From NCBI GenBank assembly GCA_020201485.1, contig JAIVGT010000224.1, forward strand, positions 1 to 7,393: a DNA stretch of 7,393 nucleotides, in the 5' to 3' direction. The notes below the pieces were generated by a model, which had not been told where the DNA came from, ran no database searches, and worked only from the letters and a program-made list of their open reading frames with translations. A program made the position numbers and the translations under genes. This document shows, one piece after another, positions 1 to 6,351 of the stretch. Numbering within the stretch: position 1 is the first letter of the stretch; each line of letters opens with the position of its first letter. Source of the DNA: Halobacteriales archaeon. GTDB lineage: Archaea > Thermoplasmatota > SW-10-69-26 > JACQPN01 > JAIVGT01.

Positions 1-1
1 C

Positions 2-973
2 ATCGCCTCGCAGTGGGTGTGGGTCGTCGGCAGCTACTTCGCCGTGCCCTACCGCCCCCGCCTGCGCATCGTGCGCGCCCAGGTGCCGGAGTTCGTCGGC
101 TTCGGGCGCTACATGCTCCGCTCCAGCTTCGCCTCCTCGCTCGTCACGAACCTCGACAACATGGTGGTGAGCCGGCTCCTCGGGCCGGTCGCGCTCGGCC
201 TGTACCAGGTGAGCTACCGCCTGGCGCACCTGAGCGTGAGCGACCTGACCGTCGCCGTGTCGAGCGTGAGCCTGCCGGCCCTGGCCAAGATGCAGGACGA
301 GCCGGCGCGCATGAAGCAGGGCTTCCTGCGCGCCCTCGACGCCACCGCGTCCATCGCCATCGGCTTCGCCGCCGGGCTCGTGCTCCTCGGGGCGGACTTC
401 GTCCGCCTCGCCCTCGGCCCGGCCTGGGCTTCCGCGGTCCCTGCGCTGAGCCTGCTGGCCATCGCCGGCGTGGTCCGCACCATCGACCAGAGCGGCCGGC
501 CTGTGCTCATCGCCGCGGGCAAGCCGCGGCCGAACTTCTGGCTCGACGTGACGGGCCTGGCCGTGCTCGGCGTGCTCCTCCTGCCGTTCACCCAGGCCTA
601 CGGTGTCGTCGGCGCGGCGAGCGCCGTGGTCATCGCCTACGCCTCGGTGTACCCGATGTGGTGGCGCGGCATGCGCTCCGTGCTCGGCCTGCGCATGCCC
701 GAGTTCCTGGCGCGCCTCCTGCCCAGCCTCGCGGGCGCGGCGGGCATGGCGTTGGCGGTCGCGCCCGCCCGCTACCTGCTCGGGCCGCCCGGCGTGCTCG
801 GCTTCCTCGGCCTCATGGCCCTCGGCGGGCTGGCCTACCTCGGCGTGCACCTCGTGTTCTGGCGGCGGCACGGCTCCGGGCTGTGGGACGCGCTCCACCT
901 CATGCGCCGCGCCGTGGCCCCGGCGCGCGCCCGGCCCTTGGCGGACGCCCCGGTGAAGGAGGCGGGCCCGTGA
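2..973 (+). CDS. Polysaccharide flippase, MOP superfamily (Wzx-like), 5'-truncated
   Basis: This is the C-terminal 323 residues of an integral membrane flippase; family members are usually about 450-500 residues. The frame is open from base 2, so the true start lies outside the window. The family moves undecaprenyl-linked oligosaccharides from the cytoplasmic to the periplasmic face of the inner membrane. In fragment numbering, the family-typical stretch NLDNMVVSRLLGPVALGLY begins at about residue 50 (a D-x-x-V-x-x-x-LG pattern). It is followed by the amphipathic SLPALAKMQDEP segment and a stretch ending in IDQSGRPVLIAAGKP near residues 162-176. Clear hydrophobic segments lie near residues 122-135, 180-200, 202-222, 239-256 and 264-287. 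The tail after about residue 300 is hydrophilic and Ala/Pro/Arg-rich, ending VKEAGP. The TGA overlaps the GTG of the sulfotransferase gene by 4 nt. Assignment to the Polysacc_synt_3/WzxC-like group is from recognition, not a search. The substrate cannot be told. Confidence 0.88.
   Translation: MASQWVWVVGSYFAVPYRPRLRIVRAQVPEFVGFGRYMLRSSFASSLVTNLDNMVVSRLLGPVALGLYQVSYRLAHLSVSDLTVAVSSVSLPALAKMQDEPARMKQGFLRALDATASIAIGFAAGLVLLGADFVRLALGPAWASAVPALSLLAIAGVVRTIDQSGRPVLIAAGKPRPNFWLDVTGLAVLGVLLLPFTQAYGVVGAASAVVIAYASVYPMWWRGMRSVLGLRMPEFLARLLPSLAGAAGMALAVAPARYLLGPPGVLGFLGLMALGGLAYLGVHLVFWRRHGSGLWDALHLMRRAVAPARARPLADAPVKEAGP
956..962 (+). promoter_or_regulatory. Ribosome binding site for the sulfotransferase gene
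   Basis: AAGGAGG lies inside the end of the flippase gene. Its GGAGG core is 7 nt before the GTG at 970. It supports GTG 970 over the in-frame ATG at 994, which has no comparable motif upstream. Confidence 0.8.
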
Positions 974-1959
974 GCTTGCTCCGCGACCAGCGCATGGTGT
1001 TCGTCGTGGGCATGCCGCGCTCCGGCACCACGCTCCTGGGCGCGATGCTGAACGCGCACCCGGACATCGCCCTCCCGCCCGAGACGCATTTCCTCGCCGC
1101 GTCGCGCGCCTGGGGATGGCCGGACCGCGTGCTGCGCGGGGAGGAGCTGGCGGGCTACGTGGCCGCCCTCGGCGCGTACAACCGCATCCAGGTCATCTTC
1201 GGCGAGCGCTGGCCGGGCGTCGCGGAGCAGCTGCTCGCGCTCGGCGAGGCGACGCCCGCGGACGCGTTCGCGTGCGTGCTGCGGGCCGTGGCGCAGGAGC
1301 GGGGCAAGCCCATCCCGGGCGAGAAGACCCCCGGGCACCTGGAGCAGGTCGACGTCCTGGCGCGCGCCTTCCCCGGGGCGCGCTTCGCCGCCATCGTGCG
1401 CGACCCGCGCGACGTGAGCCAGTCCTGGTTCAAAGCCTCGCAGCGCTCCCCGCGCGCCGCGCGCCACTTCCCCCCCGACCCGCTGTACCACGCGCTGCGC
1501 TGGACGTGGTACGCGCGCCTGCTCCGCCGGTTCGGCGAGGAGCTGGGCCCGCGCATGCTCACCCTGCGCTACGAGGACCTGGTCGCCGGGCCCGAAGAGG
1601 CCGCGCTGCGCCTGTGCGCGCTCGCCGGCGTCCCCCACGACCCGGCCATGCTGGCGTTCGGGGGCGCGGAGCAGCCGAACTTCCCGGACCGGCGCGCCAC
1701 CCTCGACCCCCTCCTGCGCAGCGGCGTGAGCAAGAGCCGCGTCGGGGCGTGGAAGGCTGGGCTCGCGGCAGAGCACGTGGCGGTCATCGAGCGCGTCGCC
1801 GGCCGGGAGATGGCCGCCTGGGGCTACGAGGCGAGCGACGCGGGGGACGCGGGCGCGGTCCTGCGCGCGGCCCTGGCCAGCCCGAAGCGCGCCGCGCGGT
1901 TCGCCGGCAGCGTGGCTCTGTGGAATGCGAAGCGCCTCGCCCCGGGAGGCGCGCCATGA
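970..1959 (+). CDS. PAPS-dependent sulfotransferase (Sulfotransf_3-like)
   Basis: A 329-residue soluble protein expected to transfer a sulfuryl group from PAPS to an acceptor, here most plausibly a hydroxyl of the glycan made by the neighbouring genes. The 5'-phosphosulfate-binding loop GMPRSGTTLL is at residues 14-23, close to the N-terminus as usual. EKTP is at residues 118-121. The 3'-phosphate-binding motif IVRDPRDVSQSW is at residues 142-153, with R144 and S152 in the canonical R-x7-S spacing. LRYEDLV (199-205) and RVGAWK (257-262) match conserved late segments of bacterial family members. There is no signal peptide or membrane segment, so it should act in the cytoplasm before flipping. 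The start is GTG 970, overlapping the flippase stop (GTGA), with a good ribosome binding site. The family is clear. The acceptor is inferred only from context: related bacterial enzymes act on varied small molecules, lipids or glycans. Confidence 0.92.
   Translation: MSLLRDQRMVFVVGMPRSGTTLLGAMLNAHPDIALPPETHFLAASRAWGWPDRVLRGEELAGYVAALGAYNRIQVIFGERWPGVAEQLLALGEATPADAFACVLRAVAQERGKPIPGEKTPGHLEQVDVLARAFPGARFAAIVRDPRDVSQSWFKASQRSPRAARHFPPDPLYHALRWTWYARLLRRFGEELGPRMLTLRYEDLVAGPEEAALRLCALAGVPHDPAMLAFGGAEQPNFPDRRATLDPLLRSGVSKSRVGAWKAGLAAEHVAVIERVAGREMAAWGYEASDAGDAGAVLRAALASPKRAARFAGSVALWNAKRLAPGGAP
1944..1949 (+). promoter_or_regulatory. Ribosome binding site for the GT2 gene
   Basis: GGGAGG within the last codons of the sulfotransferase gene. 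Its GGAGG core ends 6 nt before the ATG at 1956, which supports that start. Confidence 0.78.
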
Positions 1960-2972
1960 CCGACGCCCCGGTCGCCGTCCTCACCTTGCAGTGGAACGTC
2001 TGGGCCCAGACGGAGCGCTGCCTCGCCGCCCTCGGCCGGCTCGACTGGCACGACCTGCTCGTCGTCGCCGTGGACAACGGCAGCACGGACGGCGCGGAGG
2101 GCGCGCTGCTCCGCTGGGTCGCGGACGGCGGGGCAGAGCGCGCCGGCTTCGACCGCGTCGTGGTGCGCAAGGATGGGGCGCCGGCGGAGCGCGCGCCATC
2201 GCCCGCGGCGCGCGAGCTGCTCGTCGTGCTCCTGCCGGAGAACACCGGGTACAGCGGCGGGAACAACGCAGCGGTCCGGGCTGCCCTCCAGCGCCGGCCC
2301 GACCTGGCGCACGTCCTGCTCCTCAACAACGACGCCCGGCCCGCGCCCGACTGCCTGCGGCACCTCACCGCCGCCTCGCGCGCCCTCGACGCCGCCATCG
2401 TGGGCGCCATGGTCCGGGACGGGAGCGGCCGGAGCTTGTCGTTCGCCCGCCGTCCGGGCTGGGCCTGGCAGTGGCGGCACGCCATCGCCCCCGCTCCGTC
2501 GCCCCCCGGCGCGCCCGCCGCCTGGCCCACGCTCGTCGTCAACGCCGCGGCGTGCCTGGTGCGGCGCGACGTGCTCGACGCGCTCGTCGACGCGCGGGGC
2601 GAGCTGCTCCACCCCGGCCTGTTCCTGTACGAGGAGGAGCTCGACCTCTGCCTGCGGGCGCACCGCCTCGGCTTCCGCTGCGCCATGGCGCGCGACGCGG
2701 TCGCGGTCCACGCCGGCATGGGCGGGCGGCGGAGCACGGCGGCCGAGGCCCGCTTCTTCTACTACTTCAACCGCAACCGCGTGGCCTTGGCGCGCGAGCT
2801 CCTGGCGGGGCCGGAGCGCGTGGCGTTCCACGCCGCGCACCTGCCCCTGACCGTGGGGCGCGCGGCGAAGCTCGCGCTGCGCCGGCACCCCGAGCTGGCG
2901 GCGGCGACGCTGCGCGGGGCGCGCGACGGGTACGCGGGCAAGACCGGACGCTGGGAGGGGCACGGCCGATGA
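1956..2972 (+). CDS. Family 2 glycosyltransferase (GT-A fold, rhamnosyltransferase-like)
   Basis: A 338-residue cytoplasmic glycosyltransferase that probably adds one sugar from a nucleotide donor to a lipid-linked repeat unit. The GT2 core is complete. It has an N-terminal beta strand, VAVLTLQWN, at residues 6-14, then VDNGSTDG at 39-46 (D40 expected to contact the nucleotide). ENTGYSGGNN is at 95-104. LLLNNDARP (121-129) is the DxD-equivalent metal-binding motif, with D126. FLYEEELDLCLR (223-234) supplies the acidic catalytic residue, and H252 sits in AVHAG. The region after about residue 263 (YYFNRNR, then GARDGYAG) is the usual C-terminal part of WbbL-type enzymes. About 30 extra residues separate VDNGSTDG from ENTGYSGGNN compared with the GT2 domain of the fusion protein in this operon. 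The start overlaps the sulfotransferase stop and the stop overlaps the next ATG, both as ATGA. The family is confident. The sugar and linkage are unknown, and 'rhamnosyltransferase' is only the closest common label. Confidence 0.92.
   Translation: MTDAPVAVLTLQWNVWAQTERCLAALGRLDWHDLLVVAVDNGSTDGAEGALLRWVADGGAERAGFDRVVVRKDGAPAERAPSPAARELLVVLLPENTGYSGGNNAAVRAALQRRPDLAHVLLLNNDARPAPDCLRHLTAASRALDAAIVGAMVRDGSGRSLSFARRPGWAWQWRHAIAPAPSPPGAPAAWPTLVVNAAACLVRRDVLDALVDARGELLHPGLFLYEEELDLCLRAHRLGFRCAMARDAVAVHAGMGGRRSTAAEARFFYYFNRNRVALARELLAGPERVAFHAAHLPLTVGRAAKLALRRHPELAAATLRGARDGYAGKTGRWEGHGR
2953..2960 (+). promoter_or_regulatory. Ribosome binding site for the stand-alone GT4 gene
   Basis: GGGAGGGG inside the end of the GT2 gene. 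The GGAGG core is 10 nt before the ATG at 2969, the longest spacing of the five junctions. The alternative GAGGGG register gives a shorter gap of 8 nt. Confidence 0.72.
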
Positions 2973-4174
2973 GCGCCATCCTCGTCGCGCATCCGCGCGT
3001 CGGCCGGGGCGGCTCGGAGGCGGTGCTCGCCGCGCTCCTCGAGGCCCTGCAGGAGGACCATGAGCTCACCGTGCTCACCGCGGCGCGGCTGGACGTGGCC
3101 GAGCTCGGCGCGTTCTACGGCGTGGCCTTGCGCGCCGGACGCATCGCGGTCGAGGACGTCAGCGAGCGGCTCCTGCGCGGCGGCCGGCCGGCCGGGCTGC
3201 ACGGCGCGTGGTTCGCGCGGGAGGTGCGCCGCCGCGGGCCGGGCTTCGACCTCCCCGTCAGCGCGTACAACCCCATGGACCTGGGTGCGCCCGGCGTGCA
3301 GCTCGTCGCCGACTTCTCCTGGGACGACGCCCTGCGCCGCGACCTCGACCCGCCTCGCGGCCTGGCGCGCGCCTGGTACGGGAGCACGCCGGTGCGCCGC
3401 GCCTACGAGGCCGCTTGCCGGGGCATCGCCGGCGCGCGGCCCACCGCCTGGCGGCGCAACCTGAGCGTGGCGAACTCGGCGTGGACGCAGCGCATCCTCC
3501 GCGAGCGCCACGGCATCGCCGCCGACCTGCTCTATCCGCCGGTGCCGCAGCACGGGCCGGGCCGGCCGTGGGCGGCGCGCGCCGACGACTTCGTGCTCCT
3601 GGGGCGCATCGCCCCGGAGAAACGCGTCGAGGATGCCATCGCCATCCTCGCCGGGGTGCGCGCGCGCGGGCACGACGTGCGCCTGCGCATCGTGGGGGCG
3701 GGCGAGGGGAGCTACGCGCGCGGCTTGCGCGAGGCCGCGCCGGCCTGGGCGCGGTTCGAAGGCACGCTCGACGCCCCCGCGAAGGCGCAGCTCCTCGGCG
3801 CGTGCCGGTTCGCCATCAGCGCGCGGCCCCAGGAACCGTTCGGCATCGCCCTCGCCGAGGCGGCCGGGGCAGGGTGCATCCCGTTCGCCCCCGCGGGCGG
3901 GGGGCAGGGGGAGGTCGTCGCGGATCCGCGCCTGCTCTACGCGGCGCAGGGCGATGCCGTGGCCAAGGTCTGCGCGCTCCTCGAGGACGCCCCGGAGCAG
4001 GAGCGGCTGCACGGCGCGGCCCGAGCCAGCGCCGCGCGCTTCGTCCCCGGCCGCTTCCGTGAAGGGGCGCGCCGCATCGTGGGGCGCGCCTTGGCGGGGC
4101 GGCACGGCTCCGAGGTCGACGCCGAGCCAGCGCCGACCCCGGACCGGGCGGCCACGGCGGAGGTGCGCCCGTGA
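2969..4174 (+). CDS. Family 4 glycosyltransferase (GT-B fold, ALG11-like features)
   Basis: A 401-residue retaining glycosyltransferase, probably cytoplasmic and extending the repeat unit. The N-terminal Rossmann domain opens with ILVAHPRVGRGGSEAVL; the GGSE at residues 14-17 is the usual glycine-rich acceptor-side loop. A segment reading SVANSAWTQRIL, then a few residues later LLYPPV, resembles the NS-x-WT / YPP pattern of ALG11-type mannosyltransferases. The C-terminal donor domain starts with FVLLGRIAPEKR (208-219), followed by LRIVGAGEG (239-247). The E-x7-E donor motif, EPFGIALAE, is intact with E289 and E297. There is no convincing transmembrane helix or signal peptide. The last 20 or so residues are Ala/Pro/Glu-rich and look like a non-catalytic tail. 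The start overlaps the GT2 stop (ATGA) and the stop overlaps the fusion gene's GTG (GTGA). The family is clear. A mannosyl-like donor is only a suggestion from the ALG11 resemblance. Confidence 0.92.
   Translation: MSAILVAHPRVGRGGSEAVLAALLEALQEDHELTVLTAARLDVAELGAFYGVALRAGRIAVEDVSERLLRGGRPAGLHGAWFAREVRRRGPGFDLPVSAYNPMDLGAPGVQLVADFSWDDALRRDLDPPRGLARAWYGSTPVRRAYEAACRGIAGARPTAWRRNLSVANSAWTQRILRERHGIAADLLYPPVPQHGPGRPWAARADDFVLLGRIAPEKRVEDAIAILAGVRARGHDVRLRIVGAGEGSYARGLREAAPAWARFEGTLDAPAKAQLLGACRFAISARPQEPFGIALAEAAGAGCIPFAPAGGGQGEVVADPRLLYAAQGDAVAKVCALLEDAPEQERLHGAARASAARFVPGRFREGARRIVGRALAGRHGSEVDAEPAPTPDRAATAEVRP
4159..4164 (+). promoter_or_regulatory. Ribosome binding site for the GT4-GT2 fusion gene
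   Basis: GGAGGT inside the last codons of the stand-alone GT4 gene. The GGAGG core is 7 nt before GTG 4171. The protein then begins MRILVVSPYLPYP, a textbook GT4 N-terminus, so this start is well supported. Confidence 0.8.
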
Positions 4175-6351
4175 GGATCCTCGTCGTCAGCCCCTACCTT
4201 CCGTATCCCGCCGACGGGGGAGCCCGCCTGCGCATCCACCACGTCGTGCAGGGGCTCGCCGAACGCGGCCACGAGGTCACGCTCCTCGCCGGCGCGACGC
4301 ATGGCGAGTCGTTGCCGCCGGACCATGTGTTCCACAAGCTGGGCGTGCATCTGCGCAGCTTCCCGGCCCCGCGCAACGCCCTGCCGGACGCGCTGGCGGC
4401 GGCGCTCTCGTCCCGCCCGTACCCGGCGCACCGCTTCCGCGACCGGCGCTTCCGGGGCGCCCTCGACGCCGCGCTCCTGGAGCGCTGCTACGACGTGGTG
4501 TGGGTCAACCACCTGTTCCTCGCGGACGAGATGGTCCGCCACCGCCGGGGCGAGCTCGTCGTGCTGGACGAGCACGAGTCCCAGGAGCTCCTGCTGGGCG
4601 CCGTGCTCCTCCACGGGGGCCTGCCAAGCCGCGCTTTCGCCCTCCTCGACCTGCCGCGGCTGCGCCGGTTCGAGCGCCGGGCCCTGGCCGGCCTCGACGC
4701 CGTGGCCTGCGTCTCGGCGGAGGAGTCGCAGCGCATGCGCGGCCTGTCCCCGGCGCTCGCGGTGTGGGAGGTCCCCAATGGCGTGGACACCACGGCCTTC
4801 CGGCCGGGTCCGCCGGCGGCGGGCGCGACCATCCTGTTCTGCGCCAACTTCGGCGTGCGGCGCAACACCGACGCCGCGCTCTGGTTCGCGCGGCACGTCC
4901 TGCCCCGCGTGCGTGCCCACGTCCCGGACGCCCGGTTCCTCCTCGTCGGCCGCGACGCGCCCCCCGCCCTCCGCGCCTGGGACGGCAAGGACGGCGTGCA
5001 GCTCACCGGGGCCGTGCGGGACGTGGCCCCATTCTACCGCGAGGCGAAGGTCGCCGTGCTCCCCCACACCTATGGCACGTTCACGAAGCTGAAGGCGATG
5101 GAGGCGCTCGCCGCCGGCCTGCCCATCGTGGCCACGCCGCAGGGCGCGAAGGGCCTGGCCGTGGGCGTGGAGCACGGCGTGCTCCTGGCCGAGGGCGCGC
5201 AGGGCTTCGCCGACGCCGTCCTCGGTCTGCTCCGCGACCCGGAGCGCGCGGCGGAGGTGGGTCGCAACGGACGCGCCCTGGCGGAGCGGCGCTACGCCTG
5301 GCCGCGCATCCTCGACGACCTCGACGCCCGGCTGCGCGCCCTGGCCGAGGCGCGCCGCGGAGCGCGCCCAGCGGGCCCGGCGCCCACGGCGGCGCGCGTG
5401 GCGGTGGTCATCGCGAACCACGAGGGTGCGGATTGCCTGCACGGCTGCGTCGAGAGCGTGCTCGCCTCGCACCACCCGGTCGAGGTGCTGGTCGTGGACA
5501 ACGCATCGCGCGACGGCGCGGCCGAGGCCGTGGCGCGGGCGCACCCCGAGGTCGCGCTGCTGCGCAACGCCGAGAACGCCGGCTTCGCCAAGGCGATGGA
5601 GCAGGGCTTCCGCTGGGCCCTCGACCGGGGCGCGGACTACGTGCTCCCGTTGAACTCCGACACCCAGGTGGACCCGGCCATGGTCGGGCACCTCGTGGCC
5701 CGGGCGCGGGCGCTCGGGGACCGCGCCGTGGTCGTGCCGGCCATGCTGCAGTTCCGCGACGCGGACCGGCTGTGGTTCGTGCGGGGCGATGCGAACCTGT
5801 GGCTCGGCATCTTCCGGAACCCGCTCCACGGCCAGCTCGCCGCGGGCATGGCGCCGAGCCGGGCCCCGATGGACTGGGCGGTCGCTGCCGCGCTCCTCGT
5901 GCCGCGCCGCGTCGCCCAGGAGGTGGGCAGCTTCGACCCCGGGTTCTTCATGTACTCCGAGGACCTGGACTGGTCGCTCCGCGTGCGGCGCGCGGGCTTC
6001 GACATCGTGCCCGAGCCGGACGCGCGCGTCTGGCACTGGGTGAGCGCCGCCAGCGACCGCATGCCCGCGATGCGCCGGTACCACATGACGCGCAACCACG
6101 TGTGGGTCATGCGCCGGCATGCGGCCCGGGCGCAGCGCGCCACGTTCCACGCCCTGCTGCCCCTGCGTTCGACGGTGCGCGTCCTCCGCGCCCTCGCCGC
6201 GCGCCACCCGGCCGAGGCCGTGGCCGAGATCCGCGGCGTCCGCGACGGCATCCTCCTGCCCGTCCCCCCCGCCCCTGGCCCCCTCGCGCCGGCGGCGCCG
6301 CTCGCAGCGCCGCGCGTCGCCGCTTCCTTGCCGCAGGAGGGCACGCCGTGA
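4171..6351 (+). CDS. Bifunctional glycosyltransferase: N-terminal GT4 fused to C-terminal GT2
   Basis: A 726-residue protein with two complete transferase domains. Residues 1 to about 390 are a GT-B/GT4 unit: MRILVVSPYLPYPADGG at the N-terminus, VPNGVDTTAF from residue 201, FCANFGVRRNTDAALWF starting the donor domain, then LTGAVRDV and TKLKAMEALAAGLPIVAT around 305-322. This resembles GT4 enzymes associated with PEP-CTERM/EpsH1 loci. In place of a full E-x7-E it has T303 and E311, as in related GxxxK-x-x-EA subfamilies. An Ala/Pro linker (about 393-408) leads to a GT-A/GT2 domain: VAVVIANHEG near 410, VVDNASRDG (441-449), ENAGF (468-472), LPLNSDTQ (492-499, D497 metal-binding), MYSEDLDWSLR (594-604, acidic catalytic E597/D598) and H622. 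A Pro/Ala-rich tail begins near 697. One uninterrupted frame covers both domains, with no frameshift visible at the join. It probably makes two consecutive linkages in one repeat unit. It has 4-nt GTGA overlaps at both ends. Confidence 0.92.
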   Translation: MRILVVSPYLPYPADGGARLRIHHVVQGLAERGHEVTLLAGATHGESLPPDHVFHKLGVHLRSFPAPRNALPDALAAALSSRPYPAHRFRDRRFRGALDAALLERCYDVVWVNHLFLADEMVRHRRGELVVLDEHESQELLLGAVLLHGGLPSRAFALLDLPRLRRFERRALAGLDAVACVSAEESQRMRGLSPALAVWEVPNGVDTTAFRPGPPAAGATILFCANFGVRRNTDAALWFARHVLPRVRAHVPDARFLLVGRDAPPALRAWDGKDGVQLTGAVRDVAPFYREAKVAVLPHTYGTFTKLKAMEALAAGLPIVATPQGAKGLAVGVEHGVLLAEGAQGFADAVLGLLRDPERAAEVGRNGRALAERRYAWPRILDDLDARLRALAEARRGARPAGPAPTAARVAVVIANHEGADCLHGCVESVLASHHPVEVLVVDNASRDGAAEAVARAHPEVALLRNAENAGFAKAMEQGFRWALDRGADYVLPLNSDTQVDPAMVGHLVARARALGDRAVVVPAMLQFRDADRLWFVRGDANLWLGIFRNPLHGQLAAGMAPSRAPMDWAVAAALLVPRRVAQEVGSFDPGFFMYSEDLDWSLRVRRAGFDIVPEPDARVWHWVSAASDRMPAMRRYHMTRNHVWVMRRHAARAQRATFHALLPLRSTVRVLRALAARHPAEAVAEIRGVRDGILLPVPPAPGPLAPAAPLAAPRVAASLPQEGTP
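6335..6341 (+). promoter_or_regulatory. Ribosome binding site for the Wzy/WaaL-like gene
   Basis: AGGAGGG within the last codons of the fusion gene. The GGAGG core is 7 nt before GTG 6348. It supports this start over the in-frame ATG at 6495, which would lose the first membrane helix. Confidence 0.8.

Noticed and set aside
13..969. In-frame extension of the sulfotransferase upstream of GTG 970, giving a 648-residue protein.
   Set aside because: The extra 319 residues are low-complexity Arg/Ala/Pro sequence shadowing the flippase frame, which has a clear membrane-protein pattern. The PAPS loop should sit near the N-terminus, and a good ribosome binding site precedes GTG 970.
1116..1955. N-terminal extension of the GT2 gene into the sulfotransferase region.
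   Set aside because: The translation is Arg/Ala/Gly-rich and shadows the sulfotransferase frame. ATG 1956 has a ribosome binding site and starts a normal GT2 N-terminus.
1925..2968. N-terminal extension of the stand-alone GT4 gene into the GT2 region.
   Set aside because: The extension is low-complexity sequence out of frame with the real GT2. ATG 2969 begins a canonical GT4 Rossmann strand.
868..4110. Short shared string GCGGCACGGCTCCG near 872 and near 4098, considered as a possible repeat or recombination site.
   Set aside because: It is only about 14 nt of GC-rich sequence within coding frames, encoding similar Arg-His-Gly-Ser residues. It has no flanking similarity, so chance is sufficient.
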